Source of the DNA: Calonectria ilicicola | Lineage: Eukaryota; Ascomycota; Sordariomycetes; Hypocreales; Nectriaceae | Assembly (NCBI GenBank): GCA_020809705.1 | Contig: CP085829.1 | Span: 3,658,001 to 3,722,000, forward strand | Direction of reading: 5' to 3' | Length of the DNA stretch: 64,000 nucleotides | Part shown: positions 35,001-47,328 of the stretch, piece by piece | How positions within the stretch are numbered: the stretch's first letter is position 1 | How the letters are laid out: each line of letters starts with the position of its first letter | Made by a program: the position numbers and the translations under genes | Notes under the pieces: model-generated | Seen by the model: only the letters and a program-made list of their open reading frames with translations | The model's database searches: none | What the model was told of the DNA's origin: nothing

Positions 35001-38000
35001 ACGCACACCCAATAAAGTCACGGGAGGGGATCGGCGCACGTTTCTATCATTATACTTGGCTGTGCTCTGACACACGGCGATTTAAAGTCTTGTCCCCGAC
35101 GACTTACTGCCACCATGGCAAATTTCGTCGTCTTGGCAGGATGTCGCTATGATTAGTTGATGTATTAGCTGTCAAAATGACTGTGCTGTCCTCTCCTCAC
35201 CTCGCCTCGCCTCGCGACAAGGGGCCTGACAATCAATTGAATGAGGCTGTTGGGATCCCAGATAGTACCGCCATGTGTCAGCAGCAATAGCCTCCGTCCC
35301 CGAGGCCGCGGTGGAGAACGGACTCGGCTCCCTTGTTTGGCTGTCCGTTGGACTATTACGTCGTGCAAGCCCGCTTTCGCTCACACGCACAGTGCCGCTC
35401 ATCGACTTGAGCCTTCGTGACCTTTCCTTCTCCCCCTCCTCCCCTTAGTTGAGCCAGCTGCAGCAAACCGGATCTCTTCTGCTTCTCTTGCCCATTGGAG
35501 TCTGGTATGGTCGTTTGTTTCGCACTTCTTGGCTTGCCGCAGGGGAATGCGGCAGGCCTACGACGATTATTCTTGGCGGTTGCTTGATCGTCATTTCGGT
35601 GTAGCGCCCGGTCAAGCTCCTTTTGTCAAGGCTTGATGGCGATCTACGGGCGTGTCTCTCGCAAGGGGAAAGCATATACGGGAGCCAAGACAAGACAAGA
35701 CACAGAGTTTGGTTTAGGGGAAACCACAGGTCGCAAGGATGCGTGTGCCCGTCGTAGTTCAAAAATGCTAAAACCGCCACGTCGACTGTAGTTGCACACG
35801 CACATAGACACGCAGCGTGCGCCAGCGCTGAGACAGACCAGCAACTCTGCGAAGCCAATTCCATGTCCCGCGGCGCCATTGTTGGGGCACGGCCGAACGT
35901 TGCTAACGAGTGCGATGCGGCACTGCGGCCGCCCCGGCTTCGCGCCGCGTACATGCAAGGTTCCTGACTTGTATATAGCATACGGGGTGCGTGCGACACG
36001 GAAGTTGACGAGAGCAAAAACAAAAATGCAAATGCAATGTCAATCAAGTGCCCCAACAAATGGCATGAGTTGCGGCCGACAGCAGAAAGAGGTTGTGTGG
36101 CGTCTGCCAGCGTATGTACTGCATCTGGCCTGCTTTGGCCATGTTCAGACTTCGCTCCTCCCATCTTTCCTCCTCAAAATTAAGAGCAGAAGGCTATGCG
36201 ATATTGGGTTGGAGCCATTCAACGGTTTCGCTGGCAGTTCATGTCAGCAAACACAGCAGCAGCCCGACCACTGCGAAACTGTAACTGTACGTTTGTCTCA
36301 AAGTTTAACCAACACTTGGGAAACCTTTGGTTCTTTGGGCCATCTCTGGGTTTGGCTCAGTTGGCCCCCACGGCCACCCCCAATTTATTCTTGTTTCCGG
36401 CTCTCCCACTGGTTCGCTTGCGGAGAATAATCCGCGCACATCGTCACTGCTGCTGGCTGGTTGCTGCATCCCTAGACGCACTGCTGCATGCAGAGGCAGC
36501 AGCTTGCAGGATCCTCTGGTGCGGAAATTCGGTGGTGAGAGGAGATGCAAAAGGAGGATGAAGAGTCGCCAGCTTCGCGGCCTACGGCCAATGTGCAGCT
36601 TGCAGATGCATGTCTCCCCCTGGTGCGCCCCCCGGCCCCGTCCTGTGACCGGTCCTGATGGCCTCGAGAGCGCTAATTTTGCTACTTCTTGAAGCTGGAG
36701 ACAAATCATCGTGGCCGTCACCACGCTGAACCACTTTATTGTGCAGAGCCCACTGACATCATGCGTCCTAATAGCATGTAAAATATCCCACGGGTGATGG
36801 AGACCGGGGAGAACGGAAAGTCTTTCTATTCATTCATCGTCAAGTTGCCGGCAACTCTTGAAACCAAGGCAATCCCCTCGGCAGCCATATCCGAGGAGAG
36901 GGCCTCTTCAGGTCAGCCAGAACTTTATAGTGTCGCTACGATCCCGAAAAAAAAAAGCCCTGAGGTGGCGTACGCTGTCCAGCCCTATTGACGGCGTTTC
37001 AGCCGTGGCATGACCCTTGGACCCAGCCCTTGGAGCCTAGCCATGTGCGTATGCAGTCGTGGCTGAGGCGTCTGTGATGGCATCAAGCCTGCCAGCGAAT
37101 CGGTCATGAAACTCCTGGTTACGAATTCATCAGGGCCCTTTTTGGCGGGGGATCAGGCATATGCTTCTTCATGTCCAACCACGATATCCACGTTACCCCG
37201 TGACAGATGGCAAGAGGGTCCAAGTAATGGTTAGGCTTTGGACCAATATCCGGACTCTTGTTAGCTCCCGCATGAGAAAGATTGTCTTTCGGGACCCAAG
37301 GTCAGCCAGACCAACTACCGGATCATACTTTTTCGCATATTGTCAGGCATAGATTGACAACAAGCTTCCTGCTCGCGCCGCCCAACGTAGTCTATTGCAA
37401 GCAAGGATGACCAGAGTCAGAGTCCAGACCCCGACCGCCTTTGTGGCACTAGAGCCAGCAGGTGGGTTTGGTTTCGCTTCAGCTGGCATCTGTATGTATG
37501 GTTTCGAGCTGAATGACATGATGCTCACTAGCCTTTGGCGGTTATTTTTGGTTTTTTTCTTTTTTTTTTCGCATCGGGAACCATCGCGAGGGGAAAGCCC
37601 ATGTCCATCCATTGTGCCTCGCCCAGCCGGGTGGCTGGCCCATCCATCCGAAAAACCGGTTCTGTCGTCTTATAGGCTTGCCTCCCGAGATGGCTAAAGG
37701 GAGTGTGTGCATCACACAAGCCAGCGGCCAGAAAAGGTATACCATCATCAATCGCCCATCAGGGCGGACACCATCATCGGCACTGGCCGCAAGACCGGTG
37801 TGTTTGCTAGCGCCGAATCGGGCTTCACGAGAATTCATCGTTGCACTGGTTAGGACGGCGGGGAGTTTCCCATCACCAGATCCGTCTTGATTGGCGTCGA
37901 CAAGTCACGCATCATGGTAGGCATCCCGTCTCATCCAGATCCCATGAGGTTGCATGTCGGTCCGGTCAAACTCGCAGAGTTTCTGTTGTCCTACGTCACT

Positions 38001-41000
38001 TCAATTCAAGGGGGTAACCGGCCTCCTCAGGCCATTGAGAAACTCCTCTCGGCCGGTCCGTACCAGTTGCACAGGATGCGGACTGTTTGCTTATGTCGCA
38101 TCCACTCGCGACCGACAACAACAGGCTCGTCCCGCTCCTTCATCCTTCCAGCCACGATGCAAGAGTGGTGATGATGTACAGCTCTCGCACAGGACTCCCC
38201 CAGGGCTTGGCGAACCCTGGTCTCCATCCTTCATCCAGGAAGCCGGGGGACATGCCAGAGGCCTAGACCCGCTTAGCCCGCTTACAGGTCTCCTCTCATC
38301 TATCGTCTTTACTTGATAGCGCGAACACGGGTTACCGATGAGACGGCGGGAGGGCGCTTGCCTGGGTCCCAGCCCAGAGCCGGCAGAAAATGCCTCACCA
38401 TCAATGCAATTCGAGGCGGCACCCTGCACGCAGTTTCCCGCGGATGCTTTCCAGTCAAGGAAATCAGAGGCGCCGCAAGGGCCGTCGCGCTCGGTTTTTT
38501 TGGCCCTCTCGTCCAATCTCTTGTCCAATTGACGGGCTCCCCCCTCCCAACAAGAAAGCAAGCGCCAGTCGTTTGAGAACCCGAACCCTGGTATTGGGAT
38601 GGAGGGAGGGCATGGGCCACCATTCCCACAGCGTCATGTGTCGTGTCTCGGCAAGTTTCCCGTGCTTTACGACTCACGATGCTCCATTGCCGTCTCCACG
38701 TCTTCGCAGGTTTGTTATTGAGCTTGTACCTGCTAGTCTCCAAATTGCAACCCCATACTGTGCCACTCAATTGAGCATCATGACGAACGAGGCTTTCATA
38801 GGAGGGAGGATAGACAAAGAATGAGATGTGTGTGTAGGTAGTGTCAGGGAGGGGTTACAGTTACGGTCGCAACTTGCAGCAAAGATTAGACCTGGAACCG
38901 CAGCCGTGACCTTTCCTTTGTATGCATGAAGGTGATCAGTGAAACTATGGGGAAAAGGGTTTCCCTTCCAATACCATGCGCGTGATGCAGCCGTCGTTAC
39001 CAGCTATTCGGTGTGACAGTGCGAGGGGCTCCCCCCCCAATTTCCCTAGCCCAGGTAGAGGCGACGCCATCACCGACGACGGGCGCCTATTCTAATGGTG
39101 CTTGGGCGATGGAGTTGCCTTGAGCGGGCAAGCCGTAAAGTCAATGTCCTCGCTGATGGTGGTTAATGCAGGGGCGAGATTGAGGTGGCGGCGAAAGACT
39201 TTTTTTTTGCCTATCGGGCGCGACTTTAGTGGCAATGCGACGTAAAAGCGATGATCCAGTACAAATCGCATTGGACACGATTGATAAACCCCTTTGCCAC
39301 GGCTACAACCTTTAGCAACCCGCAGGTTTAGATGGGGGCGGCTAGCTCCTCACCTGAAGTTGGCCACCGGTGGGAGGGTATCAAGGGAACAAAATCATGA
39401 CACCCCATCGTCGAATCTGTGTCTTGTTCCCACAGTCCCCTCTTCAAGCCTTCTGCCTCTCCGCGCGCCCGCCAAGGCTTGGCCGTAACCTCAGAGGCAT
39501 GAAGCTGGGCAACCTTGTCCAACAAGCTTAATTTGGATCGCGCCTTGGCGGCCAAGCTTTCGTCTCGGTGCTATGGTTGCAAAACAAGCCCTGGGCGCAG
39601 CGACGTGCAGCAGACAGGCGAGCAGCGCGCACATGGCACAGCAAGTTCAAGCATCTCGTAGTGTCTGGGCATGTGGCTTAATTCTCTCGTTTCCATGCTA
39701 AAAAAGAGGGGCCCAATTGAAGTTCTTTTGTTCTGCGCTCTTTTGCGTGCTTAGCCAAGAGACGTTCCGGTTCTGGTTCTGGCTGGCTTTTCTTGGCTTT
39801 CTGCAACCTCGCCCCGCTTACACAGGATCATTACCCTGTACTTTGGCAACAACAAGACAAGACAGGCAAAATATTGCTGCACAAGATGTGTTGCATACGC
39901 AAGCAAATGACTGATATTCTCACGAATCTTCGGATCCTGTTGGTTGGGCGTTGAAATGTTGGGTTCCCTGGCAGGTCTTGGCCCTGCTGGGATGCAGTTT
40001 GCTGGTTGCAGGGTGTAGTTGTCCTTGCAGCAACTTACGTAGGCCTTTGTGCATCTGGACCCTGGTATCATCACCACTCAGACCAACCACCCATTGTTAC
40101 TCCTCTCTTGGCAACTTTCCCCTTCATGACATGGCAGCGGCAAATAAATCCACCGCAGCCTCTGGTCCGTAACAGAAAGCTGAGGATATTGAGGGAGACG
40201 AAGAAAAAAAAAAACTGGACTGGATTGGAGACTTTTGACACGCCACATTGTGATGTGAGGATCTGCCCCGGATTTCCCATACCCCGGGGCCCCGCGGGGA
40301 TGGGGAGTTTGCTGATCCTTCTTTGACAAGCAGGGCTAATGCAAATATTTGCTATTTGTTGGGCCAGCTTCGAACGTCATCCTCAACTCATTGCTGTTTC
40401 AGCTTTCGGAGCTGCTTCCGGTGTTGTAAACTTTTGACCCTTTGAAGATTGCAATGAGATTGATAGCTGGGCAATCTCCGCCTTGGATAGCAGCCAGGTT
40501 CTAACACAGGGCCTATTGCGCTCGCCAATCTCCGTGAAAAGGTACATAATTGACTTGATTGAGCGTATAAAAAGTGCAATGCGTGCCGTGGCTGTAGCAC
40601 TAGACCAAGGCCGATGCCGACGTATCTCGTATCACTGCCAACGTAAGATCATAACACAATGTGTTTCCGAGATTCTCACTCAACCAGTCTTGGCGGCTGA
40701 TTAGAGAATGTCTCCGTTCGAAAAATCGATGACCGGCTTATTGAGTAATGAGCCTGGTGGATACGGGAGTATGAGCGTGGATCACACGCGCGCCCACGTA
40801 AACCTTGGCGTCGGCGTGATTCCCGGGCGGTCATCATATTTCTGATCCCTCTGCATTACCTAACGGACCAAACAAATCAACCCCAGCGTTGCTCAAAAGG
40901 AGTTTGATCGCGTCGTCTAACCCGCAATCTTTTCCCCTCGCTGGCGTGCAACGTCGGCATCCTTAATGCTTGATTGCCATTTTTGTTGACTGGACTTGTT

Positions 41001-41176
41001 GTAAATTGCTCCGTCTTTTGCGTTACCGGTTTTTCGAATTGAGCCTGGTGGGAGTGATTCCCCTCATCTCGGATACCTATCCGAACCATTACATGTATTC
41101 TTTGGCTCACCTCTCCGCTTCTGGATTTGGACTAGCCCGCAGGAGAACCTATTCGTGGTCACTGTTGTGTTGTCAC
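29095..41176. other. Gene desert of about 12 kb
   Basis: No reading frame with a recognisable domain, convincing codon pattern or splice structure was found on either strand. Long frames exist (for example 32714-33412, 35445-36164 and 35792-36430) but they overlap each other on opposite strands, are rich in Arg/Ser/Pro/Cys and look like chance in GC-rich DNA. The first kilobase (29100-30600) is rich in CT/GA tracts and probably contains the kinase promoter and leader. Other local features are CA-repeats near 30710-30755, a T9 tract at about 33049, and poly-A or poly-T runs at 36949, 37555, 39198 and 40204. No tRNA, rRNA or transposon was recognised. Long non-coding transcripts or distal regulatory DNA are possible but unproven. 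Confidence 0.5.
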
Positions 41177-42362
41177 TTAGCAAGTACCAATGGTCACATT
41201 CAGTGATCCAAAGCGGCTGCTCTTAATCACACAAGGTCGATTCCAAGTAACGAGTCTCTTGGAATTTGTGGCGAAGTATGTTGCCGGGTCAGTTTTGATG
41301 TTGGCTTGAATTTGCTGAATTTCCATTTTCTTGTTGGCATGATCAAGAAGATGACCCGATATGACAGAAAAAGAACTTGAGAATTCTCCTTGTTCTTGAG
41401 AGATTGTTACTGTGTCAAATGGCACGTATTCATGAGTGTTTTCCCCCGTTGATGGAAATTGATTATCGGGCGACTGACTCATTTTGAATGTTTCGTTGTT
41501 TCTTGGTCCATTCATACCGTGCTCAATAATATCTGCTTGCCGATGATTTTGAGACCTCGAATTCAGGCTCATTAACTTTGACGGAGTCCAGTAAATGGAT
41601 GAAACTCTTATCCGGTTTCGCATCTTGGTAGTTGACGCTGTTCTCACGTAGATAACCCTAAAGCGCCGTGAAACATTATTGTTTTCAGTTCACTTAGCAC
41701 ACTATCGATGAGACCGTCTGCTTTTGAATAATATACTGGAATGTATTTATTTGTAACACATCATGTTGAGTCGGACTTACTTGCGAACGATCATGTCCAA
41801 GATCTTGATGCAATTTCTGTCATCGTGGAGCAGCCCGAGTTTTGAGATTGATCGGCATCTGTGCAGGTATTGACGGACTGGCCAGAGACTGTACTGGCAT
41901 AAAAGGCTGAGAAATGGCGAATGACACGCTTTCCCGGCGGTATCGAACCAGAGGGCATTCGGGCATGTTCATATTCTCCCAGAGAAAAGCAAACCATAAT
42001 AGGTTCCTTGATTGCTAGCGAAAGAATAGTTTTCGACGGGATTTTCTCCTTCCATCTCTCAACTGCTCGAAATTTGACGATAGCCAAGTTGGCCATGGGA
42101 CAACGGTAATATCACCACCCATCGGGTATGTATTGGAATACTGGTGACGGCGGCTATTTTGTGACTTGAAAGAGATTTAACAGAAAATATGAAGTAAGAT
42201 TAGGTGCGGATATTGCTGGGCTTGACAAAGCAACTCTCCTACCGGGCGTTGATATAGCGAATCGGCATTGGGTGCACGACGAGATGGCGTGGGGTCAATA
42301 TCCATCCGACTGTTAAAAATTGCCGATTCTTTGCTAGTACCAAATTTGCTAGGGTTGGCCAT
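41177..42362 (-). pseudogene. Uncharacterised minus-strand gene with broken frame
   Basis: The pieces suggest a multi-exon gene read from 42362 downward. Exon 42362-42243 encodes a 40-residue start (MANPSKFGTSKESAIF...) and ends in a GTAGGA donor. The C-terminal part is clearer: a segment ending at 41781 with LGLLHDDRNCIKILDM joins across a 123-nt intron (41780-41658, GTAAGT..TTTAG, phase 2) to a long exon ending at 41177. That exon is Ser/Thr/Gln/Asn-rich. In between, no single frame stays open: a shift is needed near 41946 for one reading, or two stops must be ignored (TAG near 42023, TGA near 41818) for another. I do not recognise a family. The splice sites are convincing, the intervening frame is not, so I call it a decayed gene. 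Confidence 0.42.
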
Positions 42363-42699
42363 GGTACTGTTTGGATAAATCTTGGAACCCGAGCGCCTTT
42401 GAGCTCTTAGGAAGGCAAGATATCCATCGACACATATCTCTTGAGAAACCTTCTTGACACATGAATTGATAGATCTGTAGCCCTAATTTGGACCCTTGGT
42501 TAAAAACTGAGCAACATAATGAATGCAACTGTCGGTATAATCTGGAAGTCGAGAATTGTCTGACTTTTTAAGGTTGAGCAATAGTGAGAAGACAAAAATC
42601 GTTCAGCGCACTCAACCAAACATAGTAGGCTTCCCAAAGTTAACGGTGGCAATTTTGGGTTGGCGAATACCAGGAATTATGGTGTTTTTGCTAATGCTG

Positions 42700-43716
42700 T
42701 CATAGGGTTGCGGGTAACATGTGATCGAAAGGGCCGAGGGATTTGAGGATCAAAACGCATGCCTCCAACTCGAGTTGTGACCAAAGTATTTGGCGGCTTT
42801 TTCCACAATGAAACCTCGTCGTTGAACGGTGATCCCGGAACAACCCATTATATTCTAGAAGGGAATTGAGATAAAGTCGATCACATCTGCACTGATCGGT
42901 CTTGTGGAGTTCGGGTTGGAAGCTCATTTGGCCGCTTGAAGAAACCCGCGACTAGTGGGAAACGCATGTGATAAGTCATCCCGAAGCGAGGTTGATGAGG
43001 ATTCGTAAGTAGGTCGCACTGATGGCCTTCCTTTTCATTTTTGAGAAACCGCTTGTTCTGGGGCTCGCAGCTTTTTATTGCAGGGCTTTTCAGCAACTCA
43101 AAGCAAATGTCAATGGCAGAGTTGATTGTATCTTGGTCGGGCGAATCATCGTGGCTAAACTTGGTTGTATCTGCCACCGTTGTGGCTTCGGAGCTCCCTC
43201 TTCGTCGAGCCCACGATTTACCAAAATGCCAATGGTAGATTCATCTTTATATGAGGGGAGGGATGGCCCCTTGACTTGCGGGCTGCCTCTTTTAACGGCA
43301 ACTTGATGAAATGAGCACCGAAAACTTTGGGCCATTCCCCAGTACCGAGGGGGAAAATGATGAAATGTGTTTGTTGAGTTGGGCTTTCGATTTTCCCAAT
43401 CTAACGATTTGTGCCCTTCAACCATCTCCAGATATTCATGGTCTATTAGTTTATCTAGGACTGGTGTCTCTAAATACCAATAACCATGAGTGAGCAGCTG
43501 TAAAGCGCTGTATTGAGACCATGAGAGATAAGAAGAGCTCAGAGGATGTGTGTACACTTCCGGAAAAAACGATGAAGGAATAAATAAGCATCTGCATCGG
43601 CTTGGTTGACAAAAGAAGGCTCTTCTTCGATATTGGTCGGGATGGGTAAGATGTGTGCTCGGATGTATGCCAATGTATGGATGAGTAGCTGATGAAGAAA
43701 GACATCGAAGTAACAT
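42700..43716 (-). pseudogene. Possible decayed gene fragments on the minus strand
   Basis: Three minus-strand open segments in different frames (43716-43090, 43177-42881 and 42927-42700) follow each other, and parts read like protein, for example AIDICFELLKSPAIKSCEPQ and LLEYNGLFRDHRSTTRF. They cannot be joined by clear splice sites; frameshifts would be required. They may be remnants of one gene upstream of the decayed gene at 41177-42362. No family is recognised, and chance coding in AT-rich DNA cannot be excluded. Confidence 0.25.
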
Positions 43717-44879
43717 GGATGTTACGGGCCTAATCGCCGTGCTGATATTGGTGATATTGCTTCATAAGTAACGTGGGTAAGGTTGTTGAGAGAACTCAGA
43801 TGGATCGACTCAATTAAGGTTAGGATATCACAACTTCAGATCCAGTGCGCTCTGAAACGGTGCCAACGTTGCAGAAGACCCATGGAAATTCCACTGTGCA
43901 CACGGGATTCAGGATGAGCCAATGCTTTGTAGCACTTGAGAGGTGCGCTCAGGGAGGATCTGTTGAATGGATAAACATCTTACTTGATGCCCCAGCTCAA
44001 GGTTCCAAGCGAAAGTTTATGAGCTTTTTGTGCCCCTAATTTTCCCATTTCGAATTAGAGGGCTCCGTGGATGATGAATTGCTCCGGTATGACTTATGAT
44101 AAATTCGACACCAGGTGAGGATTGCGAGTTTCAATTTCGATAATATATGCGAAAATGTCTCGCTCCAGATGAAGTGATTTGGTGAACAGGAATAAAAACA
44201 CTCTGAGATCTCACTAAGAGAAGTATACTTTCGTCTCGCATTTGAACAGGCGTGGCCAAGTGTGGTTGCGAAGATAGGATCTACTAAATGTCAACACGAT
44301 GTTCGTTGCTTTCAAATAAAATAGCAGCTTTCAAGCTTGGAAATCCTTCGACAAATCGGCTGAATAATGATGTGACCGCTAAAAAGCTGGGAATCCGGGG
44401 AAACTGGCTAGGGGTTCATCTTACCCTCGACTTTAATGTTGCTCTTTGGTCTTAATTCTGGTATCCTTATTCGTCTCTGACGGGTCTTCGTCTTTATTAG
44501 CATTTTAAATTTTAGAATCGAAGTCTCACAGGTGGAGCCTGATTTGAACCTCTCCTCTCATAATGGGATTTGGCTCTTGCGAACTTCTGCATGTCCCGAG
44601 GAAACCTCACTTGCATCGACTTGAAGTAGCAGGAGAATGACCTGGGCATACCTCGAGCGTCTGAAGTTGGAGAAATGAATTTAGCGACGTTAACTTGAAA
44701 TCCCGAAGAATGACAATCTCTGTAGAAGCCATCGATTTCTGAATCTCGCCCTATCGATTCAACTAGGAATTTGACCCAAGTTTGGACCGGCCATCAAGCA
44801 CTAGACTGTGGCATCATGGCCTCTTGGAAGGCTGGGGTCCAGGCAACCCCCATTGTCCTTTTTTAATCATCTACGGTCG
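43717..44879. other. Intergenic, AT-rich, no gene seen
   Basis: Only one short open frame (43845-44039, plus strand) is present, without recognisable content. No repeats or signals could be defended. Confidence 0.4.
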
Positions 44880-46032
44880 TCAGTGGCACACCGACGAGAG
44901 TGCCTGCTCCATGACCGCAAAGTCCTCAATCGATGGTCCAAGAGGAATTTGGCAATATGAAATGATAAGCGGGCTGCTTGGGGTATTTCTAGAAGGCTTG
45001 TCAAATCGGTCGAGGAGTTTGCACCAGATGGAAGCCGTATAAAGGTAAAGGTTAAGTCCCGTCGCTGCAGAATAGGAAGAAGCCAGCAGGTGAACCTACA
45101 CAATTCTTCATTAGCTAAAAGCCAGGTGAGTACCGTATCACAAAAATGGGCGTACCTTGAAGTATTCCTTGCTCTCTACTTTCTCTTTAGAAGATCCTTT
45201 TCTCGACAATGCCATCTGAGAGTACTTCAATTCTTGTGCCAAAGCAATCATAGTGGCCACAATGTAGGCATCCTCCAACTTGTTTTGTGGCTGGATGAGT
45301 CGTCTCTTTTTTCTCCTGAGACTCCTTACAGGTGCATTCGGTTTCCGCATTCTGGTGATCCCCACCAAGTCATTCCGGTAGCCACTGAGGCCGTCAAGAT
45401 CAAGGTACGCGATCGTAGATGAGTTGCCTGCAGATAATGGGCATGAATGAATGCTTTCGATACGTAGCACAGCCACAGGATATCGATCAAAATAAAACTC
45501 CAAGCACGGTCTAAAAAGGTGAATGAATGTGATTAGAACGTATTCTCTCTGAAATTCTTGGGGGTATTTACTCATCTCGACTCTGAAAACCGCACGCTTC
45601 CAAGAGACTTTTAATGCCTCGACGTCGAATCCAGAACGAGCCGATATTTAAATCCTCAAGAATAGACTCTTTGACGGAAGGCTCGATCTCATCGACAATG
45701 TGTTGTTGATCTCGCTGTGCCTCTTTGTTTTTGTCACTCGGTTGACTCACATCGTTTGCTGCAGACTCCCCTTGAGTGGGTGTTATCTTACACGGCTTTT
45801 CGATGGCTGGCATTCGACGAAATCTGCATTCGAGAAGTTGGAGGTGTTGAGAGGTCCATTGCAAAGGATGGACGTATAAACTGCTTCGACAGTTCTCTCG
45901 TAGTATGGCGTTGATAGAGTAGGGTTCAGGTGATTGTAAACTGCAATACCGTTTCAGAGTCTTCATCATTTCGTCGAGAAGCCTTACATACCTCATCGTG
46001 TATTCGGCACCAAGTGCCAGACGCTGCAACAT
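44880..46032 (-). CDS. Uncharacterised ascomycete protein, paralogue of the gene at 3289-4393
   Basis: Minus-strand exons 46032-45572, 45510-45156 and 45095-44880 give about 343 residues. The introns are 61 nt (45571-45511, GTAAAT..TTTAG, phase 2) and 60 nt (45155-45096, GTACGC..TGTAG, phase 0). A further 51-nt segment near the start (GTATGT..TTGCAG, about 45990-45940) has excellent intron borders and is a multiple of three, so it may also be spliced out. The first exon contains SLYVHPLQWTSQHLQLLECRF, closely similar to LWYQPLSWTSEHLGWLECDF in the plus-strand gene at 3.3 kb. Later DAYIVATMIALAQEL parallels DPYMLCVLTTLAQQQ there, and both end in a beta-rich domain. No known domain, signal peptide or membrane segment is seen; a KRRKKRR-like basic cluster (RSLRRKKRRLI) may be nuclear targeting. 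The frame is intact. It lies 254 bp from the divergently transcribed GNAT gene. Confidence 0.7.
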
Positions 46033-46286
46033 GAGCGGCTAGCCGGGCTTATATAGTAGCTCGCCATTGGTAATTCATTGTATGGAACATGTTGGATATT
46101 TTTCTTTCCTTTGATTCATGATGTCTGTGTGGAGAGAAAGAAGGTTGGTCCGGACTTCTAGTTGCGTTTGTGGGTCCCTCAGGGTTAGTCACGGTTTGGC
46201 TGCGGGCAGGAGACCCCATTGTATTTTGTGCACTGCAAGAACGGACGGAAAGAAATTCGCCGATTCACTACACGGGAATGGTCTAG

Positions 46287-46949
46287 ATGATTCACCGAAA
46301 GACCATGTCGCTGCGGCTTTCACCGATGACGCTAGACGAGTTGGAGCAGTGGACAAAGAACGAGCTCGAAACGCTTGGGACGACAACCACGGCAGATATT
46401 TCAAGCCAGCTGCGAGAAGAACTTGACCAATTCATGCTACCAGTCAACGAAGTATTTTTCCTCAAAATCACAGACGATGCCTCGGGTCAAATCATAGCAT
46501 GCGCAAAATGGCACGTATACAGCCATGAATGCACCGAATTTGAGCTCCGCGAGCGGCTAAACGAAGCCAAGACGATGACTCTGCCAGACAATAACGACCT
46601 AGTTGATCTCATTGTCAACCGCAGAGCCACATACATGGGAACGCGCCCTCACCTGCTCCTCACGAATCTTAAGACTCGCCGCGAACATCAGGGCAGGGGC
46701 GCGGCCACGATGCTGATGGCATGGGGCACTGACAAGGCGGATGGCGAGGGATTGGAGGTGTACCTGGAAGCTGCTGAGCAAGTTGCCCCCTTCTATCTCA
46801 AGTTCGGATTTGAGCGAGTGGGAGAAATCATTGTGGGCGGCGACGCTGATGCTGATCGTCGTCGCATCGTCAAGTTTTTAGTGCGTCAGCCGAGATCCAA
46901 TGTCTACGGTGAGGCCGAATTTGAACGGGGAACGCAAAAGAGACTCTGA
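46287..46949 (+). CDS. GNAT-family N-acetyltransferase
   Basis: A 220-residue frame with the GNAT fold. A beta-strand with FFLKITDDASGQIIACAKW is followed by an acidic helical insert. The acetyl-CoA-binding block comes next: LLLTNLKTRREHQGRGAATMLM, where Q/R-x-x-G-x-G/A is represented by RREHQGRGAA. The final helix-strand reads VAPFYLKFGFERVG. Fungal members with this layout usually begin further upstream with a strand and helix that are missing here. TAG directly precedes the ATG, and it could be the acceptor of an intron whose upstream exon lies within 46090-46260, so the start is uncertain. The substrate is unknown. It is convergent with the APH-family gene (379 bp apart) and divergent from the uncharacterised gene at 46032. 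Confidence 0.8.
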   Translation: MIHRKTMSLRLSPMTLDELEQWTKNELETLGTTTTADISSQLREELDQFMLPVNEVFFLKITDDASGQIIACAKWHVYSHECTEFELRERLNEAKTMTLPDNNDLVDLIVNRRATYMGTRPHLLLTNLKTRREHQGRGAATMLMAWGTDKADGEGLEVYLEAAEQVAPFYLKFGFERVGEIIVGGDADADRRRIVKFLVRQPRSNVYGEAEFERGTQKRL

Positions 46950-47328
46950 AATCCCACGCCTGGAAAGGAGAAAGTTTATCCAACCTGCAAGTACGACGAT
47001 TCATCAAATGTTGCCTACTCACTGGGCCCAATTTTCTGTGCTTACAAACCTTTCTGTTTCCTCCCAAAAAGTAACCCGCCCTCATTTCGAGAAACCAACA
47101 CGTTTACGAGATCAAACTTCAGAGAAGACTCTAGAGAACACAACACCAAAGCAGCTTATGTTGTATCAAAATAGTTCAATAGACTTCAGTGCAGCAATAT
47201 CAAAAAGTACATTGGAAACCCTCCAACCCAGAATATTCTCCTTGTTTTACTTGTTTTCTTTTTAGGTGATTCGACATACAAGACAACATTCCCCAAGACA
47301 CGCTTCTTCCTTAAAAGAAATATAGCGA
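46950..47328. other. Convergent intergenic region
   Basis: This short A/C-rich spacer separates the 3' ends of the GNAT and APH-family genes. It probably holds both polyadenylation regions. No specific terminator signal was identified. Confidence 0.4.

Noticed and set aside
35445..36430. Overlapping 239- and 212-residue frames on opposite strands
   Set aside because: Same reasons: mutual overlap, no domain and no hydrophobic or helical pattern typical of real proteins.
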